Of a DNA stretch of 64,000 bases, positions 16,822-26,889 are shown in pieces. Numbering within the stretch: the first letter of the stretch is position 1; each line of letters begins with the position of its first letter. The notes beneath the pieces were generated by a model. That model was not told the origin of the DNA. It saw nothing but the letters and a program-made list of their open reading frames with translations, and ran no database searches. Both the position numbers and the translations under genes were made by a program. The stretch is from NCBI RefSeq assembly GCF_028548395.1, contig NZ_JAQQLA010000004.1, forward strand, positions 124,001 through 188,000, read 5' to 3'. The DNA comes from Vogesella indigofera. GTDB taxonomy: Bacteria > Pseudomonadota > Gammaproteobacteria > Burkholderiales > Chromobacteriaceae.

Positions 16822-18348
16822 CTACAGCCAGTCGCGCAGCAGCAGTGCACCAAGCAGCAGCGCGATCAGCTTCAGCAGGAAATTCTGCGTTTTCTGCTCG
16901 CGCATCAGCTGGATGTAGCCCTGCACCACCAGCTCCGTGCTCTTGCCGGACAGTGCCTCGTTCAGCTTGCGCGGAATCGCCGGCAGCGTGGTCGCCCACT
17001 CCGGCGCCTCGTGCTTCAGCGTGCGCAGCAGGCCGCGCCAGCCGATCTGCTCGTTCATCCACTTGGTGAGGAAGGGCTTGGCGGTATCCCACAGGTCGAG
17101 ATCGGGATCGAGCTGGCGGCCGAGGCCCTCGATGTTGAGCAGCGTCTTCTGCAGCAGCACCAGCTGCGGCTGGATCTCGACATTGAAGCGACGGCTGGTC
17201 TCGAACAGGCGCAGCAATACCAGGCCGAAGGAGATCTGCGACAGCGGCTTGTCGAAGATCGGCTCGCACACCGTGCGCACCGCCGCTTCCAGCTCCTCGG
17301 CGCGGGTGTCTTTCGGCACCCAGCCGGATTCGATGTGCGCGGTGGCGACGCGGTGGTAGTCGCGGTTGAAGAAGGCGAGGAAATTGACCGCCAGGTAGTG
17401 CTTGTCGGACTCGGTGAGGCTGCCGACGATACCGAAATCGAGCGCGATGTAGCGGCCGTCGGCGGCGACGAAGATATTGCCCGGGTGCATGTCGGCGTGG
17501 AAGAAGCCATGGCGGAACACCTGGGTGAAGAAGATCTCGACGCCGAAGCGGCTGAGTTTTTTCAGGTCGACGCCGGCCTCGCGCAGGCGTTCGATCTGCC
17601 CCACCGGAATGCCGTCCATCCACTCCAGCGTCAGCACCTCGCGCGCCGAGTAGTCGTAGAACACCTCCGGCACCAGCAGCATGTCGGAGCCGGTGAAATT
17701 GCGCCGCAACTGGCTGGCGTTGCCGGCCTCGTGCATCAGGTCCAGTTCGTCGTGCAGGTGGCGGTCGAATTCGGCCACCACTTCCAGCGGCTTCAGCCGC
17801 TTGCCGTCCGGCAGGAAGCGCTCCACCAGCCGCGCCAGCAGCCGCATCAGCGCCAGGTCCTGCTCGATCACCGGCAGGATGCCCGGACGCAGCACCTTCA
17901 CCGCCACCGCCCGCCCCGGCTTGCCGTCGGTACCGTGCAGCCGCGCGCGGTGCACCTGCGCCACCGAGGCGCTGGCCACCGGCACGTCGTCGAACTCGGC
18001 GTACAGTTCCGCCACCGGCCGCCCCAGATTGCGCTCGATCACCTGGTGCGAGATGGCACCGTCGAAGGCCTGCACGTTGTCCTGCAGGTGCGCCAGCGCG
18101 TCGGCGTACGCCTCCGGCAGCAGGTCGCGGCGGGTGGACAGCACCTGGCCGAACTTGACGAAGATCGGCCCCAGCGCCTCCAGCGCCAGCCGCACCCGCT
18201 GCGGCAACGGTGCCGACAGGTCGCGCGGCAGCGGCGTCAGCTGGCACAGGCGGTGGATGAAGCCGACGCGCGCGCGGCCGGCAAGGAATTCGTCGAGACC
18301 GAAACGGTAAAAGGTGGCAGCGATTTTGCTAAAACGGGCAATGCGCAT
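16822..18348 (-). CDS. ubiB: ubiquinone biosynthesis kinase-like protein UbiB
   Basis: 508 residues from ATG at 18348. ABC1/ADCK family atypical kinase: KxGQ motif ([16 protein letters not shown]), alanine-rich ATP loop ([10 protein letters not shown]), VAVKVLRPG, catalytic loop ([14 protein letters not shown]) and metal-binding DFG (ALDFGIVG). Two hydrophobic C-terminal stretches (about 485-505) anchor it in the membrane. It supports the aerobic hydroxylations of coenzyme Q synthesis. Starts eleven bases after the ubiJ stop and is the last gene of the operon. Confidence 0.95.
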   Translation of the reverse strand: MRIARFSKIAATFYRFGLDEFLAGRARVGFIHRLCQLTPLPRDLSAPLPQRVRLALEALGPIFVKFGQVLSTRRDLLPEAYADALAHLQDNVQAFDGAISHQVIERNLGRPVAELYAEFDDVPVASASVAQVHRARLHGTDGKPGRAVAVKVLRPGILPVIEQDLALMRLLARLVERFLPDGKRLKPLEVVAEFDRHLHDELDLMHEAGNASQLRRNFTGSDMLLVPEVFYDYSAREVLTLEWMDGIPVGQIERLREAGVDLKKLSRFGVEIFFTQVFRHGFFHADMHPGNIFVAADGRYIALDFGIVGSLTESDKHYLAVNFLAFFNRDYHRVATAHIESGWVPKDTRAEELEAAVRTVCEPIFDKPLSQISFGLVLLRLFETSRRFNVEIQPQLVLLQKTLLNIEGLGRQLDPDLDLWDTAKPFLTKWMNEQIGWRGLLRTLKHEAPEWATTLPAIPRKLNEALSGKSTELVVQGYIQLMREQKTQNFLLKLIALLLGALLLRDWL

Positions 18349-18359
18349 GATGGGGGAGG

Positions 18360-18944
18360 TCAGTTCCGGTTGCTGGCTTGCGCCAGGGCTTCGAGATGGG
18401 CGAGGCGTTTTTCCAGGCGCGCGGTGTCGTCGCGCAGGGTATCCACCGCGCGCACGAACTGCTCGACGCTGCTTCTGCGCGCCAGCAGCGGGCTTTCCTC
18501 GCGCAGGTGTTCCAGCCAGTTGTCCAGCAGGCGACTGCCGATCTCGCCCTTGATACCGAACAGGCCGCGGGCAAAGCCCTGCAGCCGCTGCGCGGCGATG
18601 TCGCCGACCACGCGCGACAGGTCTTCGGTGGCGTCCCACTTCAGCTGGCGCACGATGCGGCCAACGTTGGCCGCAAGCTCGGTATCGCCTTCCAGCAACA
18701 CGTCGGCCAGGTCCGGCGCGCGGCCGGACAGCTGCGCCAGCGCCACGCCGTGCTTCAGGCGCAGCGTGGCTTCGGCCCCGCCCTCGCACACCGCCAGCCA
18801 GCCCTCCTCGGTGACCACGCCGTGCACGTCCAGCGGCGGCAGCACGATGCCGATACGGCGCCCGGCAAACTGCGCGAGCTCGGCGCGCTGCGCCGGATGC
18901 TGGTTCAGCAGATGATTGAAAGCCGCCACGCGGATACGCATCAT
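18360..18944 (-). CDS. ubiJ: ubiquinone biosynthesis accessory factor UbiJ
   Basis: 194 residues. N-terminal SCP2 lipid-binding domain and a C-terminal coiled coil (about 155-190, [21 protein letters not shown]), the arrangement of UbiJ, which with UbiK gathers the ubiquinone enzymes around the lipid intermediate. Its place between ubiE and ubiB supports the call. ATG at 18944 shares a base with the stop of the SMR gene (TAATG). It contains a full 20-bp palindrome of the genome repeat in frame (18656-18675, coding AANVGR). Confidence 0.88.
   Translation of the reverse strand: MMRIRVAAFNHLLNQHPAQRAELAQFAGRRIGIVLPPLDVHGVVTEEGWLAVCEGGAEATLRLKHGVALAQLSGRAPDLADVLLEGDTELAANVGRIVRQLKWDATEDLSRVVGDIAAQRLQGFARGLFGIKGEIGSRLLDNWLEHLREESPLLARRSSVEQFVRAVDTLRDDTARLEKRLAHLEALAQASNRN
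18656..18675. repeat. 20-bp palindrome of the genome repeat inside ubiJ
   Basis: The only one of the four perfect palindromes that sits within a coding sequence. It is read in frame as LAANVGR and leaves ubiJ intact, so it cannot act as a terminator without harming the operon. Confidence 0.85.
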
Positions 18945-19270
18945 TAATGTCCTTTGCCCGACAAACTCAACAAGATGGTGCCGATCATGATCGCCAGCAG
19001 CCCGGCGATACGCAGCGGCGACAGGCTCTCGCCGAACAGCAGCACACCCACCGTCGCCACCACCGCGATGCCGACCCCGCACCAGATGGCGTACACCACG
19101 CCGAGATCGAGCCTGAGCAGCACCTGCGACAGCAGCCAGAACGAGGCGATGTAGCCGAGCACCACCAGCAGCGACGGCAGCGGCCTGGTAAAACCGGCGG
19201 CCAGCTTCAGCGAACTGGTGGCGATTACCTCGGTGACGATCGCCAGCCCCAGCATCAGCCACGGGTTCAT
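18944..19270 (-). CDS. small multidrug resistance (SMR) family transporter
   Basis: 108 residues with four membrane helices. The essential proton/drug-coupling glutamate is at position 14 ([17 protein letters not shown]), followed by [23 protein letters not shown] and [13 protein letters not shown], all SMR hallmarks (EmrE/QacE subfamily). It works as an antiparallel dimer exporting cationic compounds. Embedded in the ubi operon by overlaps of one base with ubiJ and four bases with the M15 peptidase gene. Confidence 0.92.
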   Translation of the reverse strand: MNPWLMLGLAIVTEVIATSSLKLAAGFTRPLPSLLVVLGYIASFWLLSQVLLRLDLGVVYAIWCGVGIAVVATVGVLLFGESLSPLRIAGLLAIMIGTILLSLSGKGH

Positions 19271-19791
19271 GCCGTCTCCTGCCGGTAGCACCAGTGCCAC
19301 GGTTCGTACAGGTAGCCGCAGGCGTTGCCGCGCGGAAAGCTCATCACGAAGCCGAAGCGCCCGGCGTTGGCCTGCAGCCAGGCGAAGGCCGGCGTCTGCT
19401 CGAACACTTCTTCCAGCACCGGCGAGTCCGGGGTGCCGATATCGACGGCACGGCCGGTGTGGTGCTCGCTGAAACCAGGCGCAGCGCTGACCTGCAGGAT
19501 CGCGTCCAGGCTCTGACCACGCGCCAGCTTGGCGGCGACGATCTCATGCTGGCGCGCGATGCTGCGATAGGCCGACACCAGCTGCAGCGTCACCCCGTCC
19601 GCGGCGGCGGCGTCACGCATCGCCTGCCACGCGCCGGCGGCGGCCGGCGTCAGCTCGAACTCGCGGCCGGCCGCGTTGCGCTCCGCCACCACCAGCATCG
19701 TCGCCTCGGCGAACGGCGTCAGGCCGCGTGCGGCCAACGTTTGCACGTCGATGCCGAGCGTGGCGTTGAGCGCGGCCAGCGGGTCCGTCAT
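19267..19791 (-). CDS. M15-family D-Ala-D-Ala carboxypeptidase (VanY-like)
   Basis: 174 residues. Zinc peptidase motifs of the M15B family: SAYRSIARQHEI, SEHHTGRAVDIG (zinc histidine and aspartate) and EPWHWCY (third zinc histidine). It should trim D-alanine from peptidoglycan stem peptides. Unlike most relatives it has no signal peptide or lipobox ([13 protein letters not shown]), so it is either cytosolic, perhaps acting on recycled muropeptides, or exported by another route. Start shares one base with the ubiE stop; the 13-bp repeat (19729-19741, G variant) encodes TLAA. Confidence 0.87.
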   Translation of the reverse strand: MTDPLAALNATLGIDVQTLAARGLTPFAEATMLVVAERNAAGREFELTPAAAGAWQAMRDAAAADGVTLQLVSAYRSIARQHEIVAAKLARGQSLDAILQVSAAPGFSEHHTGRAVDIGTPDSPVLEEVFEQTPAFAWLQANAGRFGFVMSFPRGNACGYLYEPWHWCYRQETA

Positions 19792-20525
19792 CAGAACTTG
19801 ACGCCCTTGTGCAGCGCGACCACGCCGCCGGTCATGTTGTGGTAGTCGACGCGGCCGAAACCGGCGTCCAGCATCATCTGCTTCAGCGTTTCCTGGTCCG
19901 GGTGCATGCGGATCGATTCGGCCAGGTACTGGTAGCTGTCGGCGTCACCGGCCACCAGCTTGCCCATCACCGGCAGCGCCTTGAAGGAGTAGAAATCGTA
20001 GAACGGCGACAGCGGCTTCCACACCTTGGAGAATTCCAGCACGAACAGCTTGCCGCCCGGCTTCAGCACGCGGCACATTTCCTTCAGCGCCGCGTCCTTG
20101 TGCGTCATGTTGCGCAGGCCGAAGGCCACCGACACCGCGTTGAAGTAGTTGTCGGGGAACGGCAGCTTCTCGGCGTCGGCCAGCGACACCGGCAGGATCA
20201 TGCCCTCGTCCAGCAGCCGGTCGCGGCCAACGGTCAGCATCGAGCTGTTGATGTCGGTGAGCCACACTTCGCCGCTCTTGCCGACGCGCTTGGCCCAGCC
20301 GCGCGCGAGGTCGCCGGTACCGCCGGCGATGTCCAGCACCTTGTCACCGGCGCGCACGCCGGAGGTGGTCAGCGTGAAGTGCTTCCACACCCGGTGCAGG
20401 CCACCAGACATCAGGTCGTTCATCACGTCGTACTTCTGTGCCACCGAGTGGAACACCTCGGCGACCTTGTCCGCCTTTTCGCTCTCGTCGACGGTCTTGA
20501 AACCAAAGTGCGTCTGCTTGTCCAT
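19791..20525 (-). CDS. ubiE: demethylmenaquinone/2-octaprenyl-benzoquinol methyltransferase UbiE
   Basis: 244 residues. C-methyltransferase of ubiquinone (and menaquinone) synthesis. Opening [31 protein letters not shown] is the UbiE signature in part; SAM-binding motif [38 protein letters not shown] is also diagnostic. It anchors the quinone theme of the operon with ubiJ and ubiB. Confidence 0.96.
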   Translation of the reverse strand: MDKQTHFGFKTVDESEKADKVAEVFHSVAQKYDVMNDLMSGGLHRVWKHFTLTTSGVRAGDKVLDIAGGTGDLARGWAKRVGKSGEVWLTDINSSMLTVGRDRLLDEGMILPVSLADAEKLPFPDNYFNAVSVAFGLRNMTHKDAALKEMCRVLKPGGKLFVLEFSKVWKPLSPFYDFYSFKALPVMGKLVAGDADSYQYLAESIRMHPDQETLKQMMLDAGFGRVDYHNMTGGVVALHKGVKF

Positions 20526-20527
20526 GT

Positions 20528-20899
20528 TTACTCCCTGAGCGCGCCGGCAGCGGCGAGCCGATTCAGATAATCCTGCCAGTACTGGTCGTGCTTGACGCCC
20601 AGCTCATATAAGTAGGCCCAGCTAAACAGCCCGCTGTCGTGGCCGTCATCAAAGGTGATCTTCAACGCATAGTGGCCGACCGGCTCCAACGCCTTGATGC
20701 CGACGTGCATCTTGCCGGTCTGCAGCGTTTCGTTGCCGACGCCGTGACCGCGCACTTCCGCCGACGGCGAATAGACGCGCAGGTACTCGGCCGGCAGCTG
20801 GAAGCTGGCGCCGTCGTCGAAGCTGATCTCCAGCTTTTTCGACACGCTGTGCAGCTTGATCTCCACCGGGCGGGCGCTGTCCGGGCTCAGTCCGCTCAT
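20528..20899 (-). CDS. DUF971-family protein
   Basis: 123 residues. DUF971 (gamma-butyrobetaine hydroxylase-like N-terminal domain): [29 protein letters not shown] and [24 protein letters not shown]. In proteobacteria this stand-alone form is often found directly upstream of ubiE. The related domain of Mrp/ApbC proteins suggests iron-sulphur or iron binding, but I see no cysteines, so the function is open. It sits between queA and ubiE with gaps of only four and two bases. Confidence 0.85.
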   Translation of the reverse strand: MSGLSPDSARPVEIKLHSVSKKLEISFDDGASFQLPAEYLRVYSPSAEVRGHGVGNETLQTGKMHVGIKALEPVGHYALKITFDDGHDSGLFSWAYLYELGVKHDQYWQDYLNRLAAAGALRE

Positions 20900-20903
20900 G
20901 GCA

Positions 20904-21929
20904 TCACTCCTTGCGGGTTAGCAGCATGGCATCGCCATAGCTGAAGAAACGGTATTCCTGCGCCACGGCGTGGGCATAGGCAGCACGCATTTCCTCGTAA
21001 CCGGCAAACGCCGACACCAGCATCAGCAGCGTGGATTTGGGCAGGTGGAAATTGGTCAGCAGCTTGTCCACCACGTTGAAGCGGTAGCCGGGGGTGATGA
21101 AGATGTCGGTCTCGCCGCGGCCGGCGCGCAACACGCCGTCCGGCCGTGCCGCCGACTCCAGCGCGCGCATGCTGGTGGTGCCCACCGCCAGCACCTTGCG
21201 GCCAACCTTGTGCGCGGCGTCGATGGCATCCACCGTCGCCTGCGGTATGTCGTAGATCTCGCTGTGCATCTTGTGCTCGGCGATGTTGTCCACCCGCACC
21301 GGCTGGAAGGTGCCGGCGCCGACGTGCAGCGTCACACTGCACAGGATCACGCCCTTGTCGCGCAGCGTCTGCAGCATGGCGTCGGTGAAGTGCAGGCCGG
21401 CGGTCGGCGCCGCCACCGCGCCCTTCTCCCGCGCATACACCGTCTGGTAGCGCTCGTCGTCGTCGCCGTCGGTATCGCGCTCGATATAAGGTGGCAGCGG
21501 CAGCTTGCCGGAGGCATCGAGGATGTCGAACACGTTGGCCGCATCCAGGAAGCGCAGCTTGAACAGCTCGCCGGCGCGCTCGACCATCTCCGCCTGCCAG
21601 CGGCCGGCAAACACCAGCCGCGTACCCGGCTTCGGCGACTTGCTGGCGCGCACGTGCGCCAGCACCTCGTGCTCGTTCAGCACCCGCTCCACCAGCGCCT
21701 CGATCTTGCCGCCGCTGGCCTTCTCGCCAAACAGTCGCGCCTTGATCACGCGGGTATCGTTGAAGACCAGCACGTCGCCGGCGTCGAGGGCGTCGGCCAT
21801 GGCGGCAAAGTGATCATCCTGCAACACCCGTCCGTCGACGCGCAGCAGACGGCTGCCGCCGCGTTCGGCCGGCGGATGCTGGGCAATCAGGTGTTCGGGC
21901 AGGTGGTAATCGAAATCGGAAACAAGCAT
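20904..21929 (-). CDS. queA: S-adenosylmethionine:tRNA ribosyltransferase-isomerase QueA
   Basis: 341 residues. Adds the epoxycyclopentane ring from SAM to 7-aminomethyl-deazaguanine in tRNA, giving epoxyqueuosine. Diagnostic stretches: [15 protein letters not shown] at the start, [26 protein letters not shown] and [14 protein letters not shown]. Start chosen at 21929 (MLVSDFDY); ATG at 21938 (MPVMLV) would leave only a very short leader behind the -10 at 21957. First gene of the seven-gene operon ending in ubiB. The 13-bp repeat at 21197-21209 lies in frame (KVGRK). Confidence 0.95.
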   Translation of the reverse strand: MLVSDFDYHLPEHLIAQHPPAERGGSRLLRVDGRVLQDDHFAAMADALDAGDVLVFNDTRVIKARLFGEKASGGKIEALVERVLNEHEVLAHVRASKSPKPGTRLVFAGRWQAEMVERAGELFKLRFLDAANVFDILDASGKLPLPPYIERDTDGDDDERYQTVYAREKGAVAAPTAGLHFTDAMLQTLRDKGVILCSVTLHVGAGTFQPVRVDNIAEHKMHSEIYDIPQATVDAIDAAHKVGRKVLAVGTTSMRALESAARPDGVLRAGRGETDIFITPGYRFNVVDKLLTNFHLPKSTLLMLVSAFAGYEEMRAAYAHAVAQEYRFFSYGDAMLLTRKE

Positions 21930-21956
21930 GACAGGCATCTTCAAGGAAACCGGCGG

Positions 21957-21962
21957 ATTATA
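21957..21962 (-). promoter_or_regulatory. -10 element upstream of queA
   Basis: TATAAT on the minus strand (ATTATA on the plus), 28 bases before the chosen queA start. No convincing -35 box is visible, so this is a candidate only. Confidence 0.4.
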
Positions 21963-22207
21963 CCTTTCGAGCGCGTTTGCCGCACAGCGTTCCGCCGGCG
22001 GCATCACTTGCCCCAGATCAAGTCATCGCCGGCGACAAGGCGGCAAGCTGCCGTGTCGCGGGAACCGACACTGGGGTTTTTACTCCAAACCACCACAATT
22101 TTCCGCCACCGCAAAAAGCAAACGCGCGTTTGAAATACTGCAAATACTGGACATCGTGCTGACAATTGCGGCAAACTCGCGCCCATATCAAAACCGAGAC
22201 TGCTACC

Positions 22208-22657
22208 TTGACCCGAAAAATCCTTGTGCTGCACGGCCCCAATCTGAATCTCCTCGGACTGCGCGAGCCACAGCATTATGGCCGGGACACACTGGACGAC
22301 ATCAACCGTCGTCTGCAGGAACAGGCCGCTGCGGCCGGTATTGAACTGGATTCGCTGCAAAGCAACGCCGAGTCCGTACTGATCGACCGCATCCACGCCT
22401 GTCTCGGTGACGGCACCGATCTGGTCATCATCAATCCGGCTGCATTCACCCATACCAGCGTCGCCCTGCGCGATGCCCTGGCCGGTGTCAAGGTACCGTT
22501 CATCGAAGTTCATCTGTCGAACGTCCACGCCCGCGAAGCCTTCCGCCACCATTCCTATTTCTCGGATCTGGCGATCGGCGTCATTTGCGGTCTGGGCGCA
22601 CACGGCTACGAGCTGGCCCTGGCCCACGCGATCAAGCGTCTGGCACAGCCGGCATAA
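22208..22657 (+). CDS. aroQ: type II 3-dehydroquinate dehydratase AroQ
   Basis: 149 residues from a TTG at 22208 ([17 protein letters not shown]), chosen because family members begin at this point and are 145-150 long; an earlier in-frame TTG at 22166 would add 14 unrelated residues. Shikimate-pathway enzyme. Motifs: GPNLNLLG with active-site loop LREPQHYG (catalytic tyrosine), [28 protein letters not shown] and EVHLSN. Weak Shine-Dalgarno. Leads the group aroQ-accB-accC-prmA, the order usual in gamma- and betaproteobacteria. Confidence 0.93.
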   Translation: MTRKILVLHGPNLNLLGLREPQHYGRDTLDDINRRLQEQAAAAGIELDSLQSNAESVLIDRIHACLGDGTDLVIINPAAFTHTSVALRDALAGVKVPFIEVHLSNVHAREAFRHHSYFSDLAIGVICGLGAHGYELALAHAIKRLAQPA

Positions 22658-22685
22658 ACACCCGAATACCTAAAGAAGGAAAACC

Positions 22686-23144
<459 letters not shown>

Positions 23145-23172
23145 GCAGTCTGCCGCACGACATGCTGAACAC

Positions 23173-23199
23173 AGGGCACGCCAGTCTGGTCAGTGCCCT
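23173..23199 (+). terminator. terminator-like hairpin between accB and accC
   Basis: Stem AGGGCAC / GTGCCCT with a paired inner CCA/TGG, then TTGTTGTTTG. The T-run is interrupted, so it probably acts as a partial terminator that lowers accC relative to accB, or as a processing site. Confidence 0.5.
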
Positions 23200-23295
23200 T
23201 GTTGTTTGACGCACCGTTTACGGAAAAAACCCCAGCCTGCGCACGGCGCCCGGTCCAGATCGCACACCGGCGCGCGCCCTGCAGTGGAGAAATAC

Positions 23296-24651
23296 ATGTT
23301 TGAAAAGATCCTGATTGCAAACCGCGGCGAAATCGCCCTGCGCATCCAGCGTGCCTGCCGCGAAATGGGCATCAAGACCGTGGTGGTGCACTCCGAGGCC
23401 GACCGCGAAGCCAAATACGTGAAGCTGGCCGACGAATCGGTCTGCATCGGCCCAGCCTCCTCGACCCTCAGCTACCTGAACGTACCGGCGCTGATCGCCG
23501 CTGCCGAAGTCACCGACGCGCAAGCGATCCACCCCGGCTACGGCTTCCTGTCGGAAAACGCCGACTTTGCCGAACGCGTCGAGCAGTCCGGCTTCGTGTT
23601 CATCGGCCCGCGCTCGGAAACCATCCGTCTGATGGGCGACAAGGTCTCCGCCAAGCAGGCGATGATCGAAGCCGGCGTGCCGACCGTACCCGGCGTCGCC
23701 GGTGCCCTGCCGGATGATCCGGCCGAAATCACCAAGATCGCCCGCAAGATCGGCTTCCCGGTGATCATCAAGGCCTCCGGCGGCGGTGGCGGTCGCGGCA
23801 TGCGCGTGGTGCACACCGAAGCCGCACTGATCAACTCGGTGAACATGACCCGTACCGAAGCCGGTGCCGCCTTCGGCAACCCGACCGTGTACATGGAAAA
23901 GTTCCTGGAGCAGCCGCGCCACATCGAGATCCAGGTGCTGTCCGACCAGCACGGCAACGCCGTGCATCTGGGCGAGCGCGACTGCTCGATGCAGCGCCGC
24001 CACCAGAAGATCATCGAAGAAGCGCCGGCACCGGGCATCACCGCCGAGCAGCGCAAGCGCATCGGCGAAGCCTGCGCCGACGCCTGCCGCCGCATCGGCT
24101 ACCGCGGCGCCGGTACCTTTGAATTCCTGTACGAAAACGGCGAGTTCTACTTCATCGAGATGAACACCCGCGTGCAGGTGGAGCATCCGGTCTCCGAGCT
24201 GATCACCGGCATCGACATCGTGCAGGAACAGATCCGCATCGCCGCCGGCCTGCCGTTGCGTTTCAAGCAGAAGGACATCCACTTCCGTGGCCACGCGATG
24301 GAATGCCGTATCAACGCCGAAGACCCGTTCACCTTCGTGCCGTCGCCGGGCAAGATCGAGAGCTACCATCCGGCTGGCGGCCCGGGCATCCGCATCGATT
24401 CGCACATCTACCAGGGCTATACCGTGCCGTCGCATTACGATTCGATGGTCGGTAAACTGATTGCCTACGGCGACACCCGCGACCAGGCGATGGCGCGCAT
24501 GCGCGTCGCGCTGTCGGAAATGGCCATCACCGGCATCAAGACCAATATCCCGCTGCACCAGGAGCTGTTCCTCGATGCCGCCTTCCAGAAAGGCAGCACC
24601 AGCATTCACTACCTGGAAGAACGTCTGGCGCAGTTGAAGAAAGGCAGTTAA
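23296..24651 (+). CDS. accC: biotin carboxylase subunit of acetyl-CoA carboxylase
   Basis: 451 residues from ATG at 23296 ([17 protein letters not shown]), after GGAGAAATAC. ATP-grasp enzyme: glycine-rich loop [43 protein letters not shown] and the C-terminal biotin carboxylase domain. Length agrees with E. coli AccC (449). It carboxylates AccB. The intergenic leader of 151 bases with a hairpin separates it from accB. Confidence 0.97.
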   Translation: MFEKILIANRGEIALRIQRACREMGIKTVVVHSEADREAKYVKLADESVCIGPASSTLSYLNVPALIAAAEVTDAQAIHPGYGFLSENADFAERVEQSGFVFIGPRSETIRLMGDKVSAKQAMIEAGVPTVPGVAGALPDDPAEITKIARKIGFPVIIKASGGGGGRGMRVVHTEAALINSVNMTRTEAGAAFGNPTVYMEKFLEQPRHIEIQVLSDQHGNAVHLGERDCSMQRRHQKIIEEAPAPGITAEQRKRIGEACADACRRIGYRGAGTFEFLYENGEFYFIEMNTRVQVEHPVSELITGIDIVQEQIRIAAGLPLRFKQKDIHFRGHAMECRINAEDPFTFVPSPGKIESYHPAGGPGIRIDSHIYQGYTVPSHYDSMVGKLIAYGDTRDQAMARMRVALSEMAITGIKTNIPLHQELFLDAAFQKGSTSIHYLEERLAQLKKGS

Positions 24652-24655
24652 TTCT

Positions 24656-25546
24656 ATGGCATGGCTGCAAGCCACCATTCAAGCTGACTCGGCGGTGGCC
24701 GAGCGCTTCGCCGACGTCCTGATGGACGTCGGCGCCCTGTCCGCCACCATCGAGGACGCGCTGGCCGGCACCGCCGAAGAGCAGCCGATTTTCGGCGAAC
24801 CGGGCGAACCGGTTGACCAGATGTGGCAACACAGCCTGATCAACTGCCTGTTTGCCGAGGACGCCGACGTCGCCGCCATGATCGCGATGGCCGCGCTCAA
24901 GTGCGGCCTGCCGCTGCCGCAGTACGAGCTGGGCCGCGTCGAGGAGCAGGACTGGGTGCGCCTGACGCAAAGCCAGTTCGACCCGATCCGCATTTCGTCG
25001 CGACTGTGGATCACCCCGACCTGGCACCAGTCGCCGGATCCGGCGGCGATCAACCTGCAGCTGGACCCGGGCCTCGCCTTCGGTACCGGCAGCCACCCGA
25101 CCACCCGCCTGTGCCTGCAATGGCTGGACGAGCAGATCAAGGGCGGTGAAACGGTGCTCGACTACGGCTGCGGCTCCGGCATCCTCGCCATTGCCGCACT
25201 GAAGCTGGGCGCCGGCGCCACCCGCGGTATCGACATCGATGCCCAGGCGGTACGCGCCAGCATCGACAACGCCGCGCAGAATGACGTCAGTGCCGACTTC
25301 GGCCTGCCCGACAGCCTGCTGCCGGGCGAGTACGATGTCGTGGTTGCCAACATCCTCGCCAATCCGCTGCGCCTGCTCGGCGGCCTGCTGGCCAGCCATG
25401 TGCGCGCCGGTGGCCGCATCGTGCTGTCCGGCATCCTGCAGGAACAGGCAGAAGAACTGGCGGCCATCTACGGCCAATGGTTCGACATGGATGCGCCGGT
25501 GTTCGACGACGGCTGGACCCGCCTTTCCGGCGTGAAACGCGGCTGA
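24656..25546 (+). CDS. prmA: ribosomal protein L11 methyltransferase
   Basis: 296 residues. Trimethylates lysines and the N-terminus of L11. N-terminal substrate domain, then the SAM domain with DYGCGSGILAIAALKLGA, GIDIDAQAV and VVANILANPLRLL (NxLA motif), and the upstream signature LDPGLAFGTGSHPTTRLCL. Begins four bases after accC, so is cotranscribed, as in many proteobacteria. Confidence 0.96.
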   Translation: MAWLQATIQADSAVAERFADVLMDVGALSATIEDALAGTAEEQPIFGEPGEPVDQMWQHSLINCLFAEDADVAAMIAMAALKCGLPLPQYELGRVEEQDWVRLTQSQFDPIRISSRLWITPTWHQSPDPAAINLQLDPGLAFGTGSHPTTRLCLQWLDEQIKGGETVLDYGCGSGILAIAALKLGAGATRGIDIDAQAVRASIDNAAQNDVSADFGLPDSLLPGEYDVVVANILANPLRLLGGLLASHVRAGGRIVLSGILQEQAEELAAIYGQWFDMDAPVFDDGWTRLSGVKRG

Positions 25547-25548
25547 CC

Positions 25549-26757
25549 ATGAGCTACACCACACAGTGCCCCGCCTGCCAGACCCGCTTCAAGGTCTCCG
25601 ATGCCCACCTCGCCCTTGCTGCCGGCATGGTGCGCTGCGGGCGCTGTAGCCATGTCTTCCACGCGCCCAGCCATTTCGAGCCGGCACCGATGGTGGCCGA
25701 GGTGCCGCCGATCATCAGTACCCCGGCCAACGCGGCGAGCCCCCGCGCCGAAGCCGCGGCCGACGACGACTTTGAGTTGGAGCTGCCGGACTTTCATCCG
25801 GAACGGGATGCGGCCAACCTTGCCGCCAGCGCCGAACCGCGCGCGGCAGCGGTAGCCGCCGCTCCTGAACCTGAAGCGGCACTGGATCTGCCCGACTTCG
25901 ACCTGCTGCCGGAACCGGAACAGCCGCTGTCATGGCAGGATCTGGATACCCCGCCCCGGCAGGACAGCACCCCAGCCGCCGAGCCGCAGCAGGACATCGC
26001 TGCCTTCCAGCGCGCGCTGGCCGAAGCGCTGCAGACACCGGCCAGCCGTGCCAGCGAACCGGTGGCACTGGTCGATGAACCGCCGGCCGCCGCTGCGCCG
26101 GCCTCCGGCCGCCAGCAAAGGTTGGCCGCACACTACGACGCGGTCGACAGCGCGGACAGCCCGCTGCCGCCGATATCCGCCGCCGATCTCGACGATGACG
26201 CGCCCGCGCCGGCGCCGGCCGCCAGCGAGCGCGACACAGAAGCGGAAGCAAGCGACACAAGCACCGGCGACGGCAACTGGCTGCGTGCCACCGCCTTCGG
26301 CCTGCTCGGCGTCATTGGCGTGCTGCTGTTGCTGTTGCAGCTGGCCTTCATCAACCGCACCGCGGTCAGTGCCGAGCTGCCGGAACTGCGCCCCGCCTTC
26401 GAGTCGCTGTGCCAGTCGCTCGGTTGCGAGGTACCACTGCCGACCCAGCGCCAGCTGATCCGCACCGAGTGGTCCGAGCTGTCGTTCGTGCCGCAGCACG
26501 AGCACCTGATCCAGCTGGACGCCACGCTGAAGAACCTGGCGCCCTATCCGCAGGCTTTCCCGCTGATGGAGGTGTCGCTGAAGGACGGCGAGGATCGCGT
26601 GCTGATCCGCAAGACGCTGAAACCGGAACAGTACCTGTCCGCCGACGATCTCAAGCTAGGCCGCTTCAACGCCAGCAGCGAGCTGAAGATCGTCACCCGC
26701 ATGGAAGTCCGCGACGCCAAGGCGCTGGGCTACAGCCTGCACTTCTACTACCCCTGA
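25549..26757 (+). CDS. zinc-ribbon (MJ0042) and DUF3426 membrane protein
   Basis: 402 residues from ATG at 25549, two bases after the prmA stop. N-terminal MJ0042 zinc ribbon (CPACQTRFKV...CGRCSHVF, two CxxC pairs), then about 200 disordered Ala/Pro/Glu-rich residues, one membrane helix near 250-270 (FGLLGVIGVLLLLLQLAFI) and a C-terminal DUF3426 domain outside the membrane (TEWSELSFVPQHEHLIQL). Often follows prmA in betaproteobacteria; function unknown. Two copies of the 13-bp repeat lie in the disordered linker (25809-25821 coding AANLA, 26118-26130 coding RLAA). Confidence 0.85.
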   Translation: MSYTTQCPACQTRFKVSDAHLALAAGMVRCGRCSHVFHAPSHFEPAPMVAEVPPIISTPANAASPRAEAAADDDFELELPDFHPERDAANLAASAEPRAAAVAAAPEPEAALDLPDFDLLPEPEQPLSWQDLDTPPRQDSTPAAEPQQDIAAFQRALAEALQTPASRASEPVALVDEPPAAAAPASGRQQRLAAHYDAVDSADSPLPPISAADLDDDAPAPAPAASERDTEAEASDTSTGDGNWLRATAFGLLGVIGVLLLLLQLAFINRTAVSAELPELRPAFESLCQSLGCEVPLPTQRQLIRTEWSELSFVPQHEHLIQLDATLKNLAPYPQAFPLMEVSLKDGEDRVLIRKTLKPEQYLSADDLKLGRFNASSELKIVTRMEVRDAKALGYSLHFYYP

Positions 26758-26771
26758 TACCGCTTGGCGCT

Positions 26772-26817
26772 AAAGCCGGTGCCCGCAGCCGTCACGCTGC
26801 CGGTCACCGGCTTTTTT
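26772..26817 (+). terminator. intrinsic terminator of the accBC-prmA group
   Basis: Stem AAAGCCGGTG / CACCGGCTTT, loop 23 bases, ending in a run of six T. Lies 14 bases past the DUF3426 gene. Confidence 0.8.
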
Positions 26818-26889
26818 CATAAGCCCGCCGCCCCGCGCTTGCTTTTCGCATGTTCTGTTCCACCATGAAGAAACAACCAGGAGCAGACC

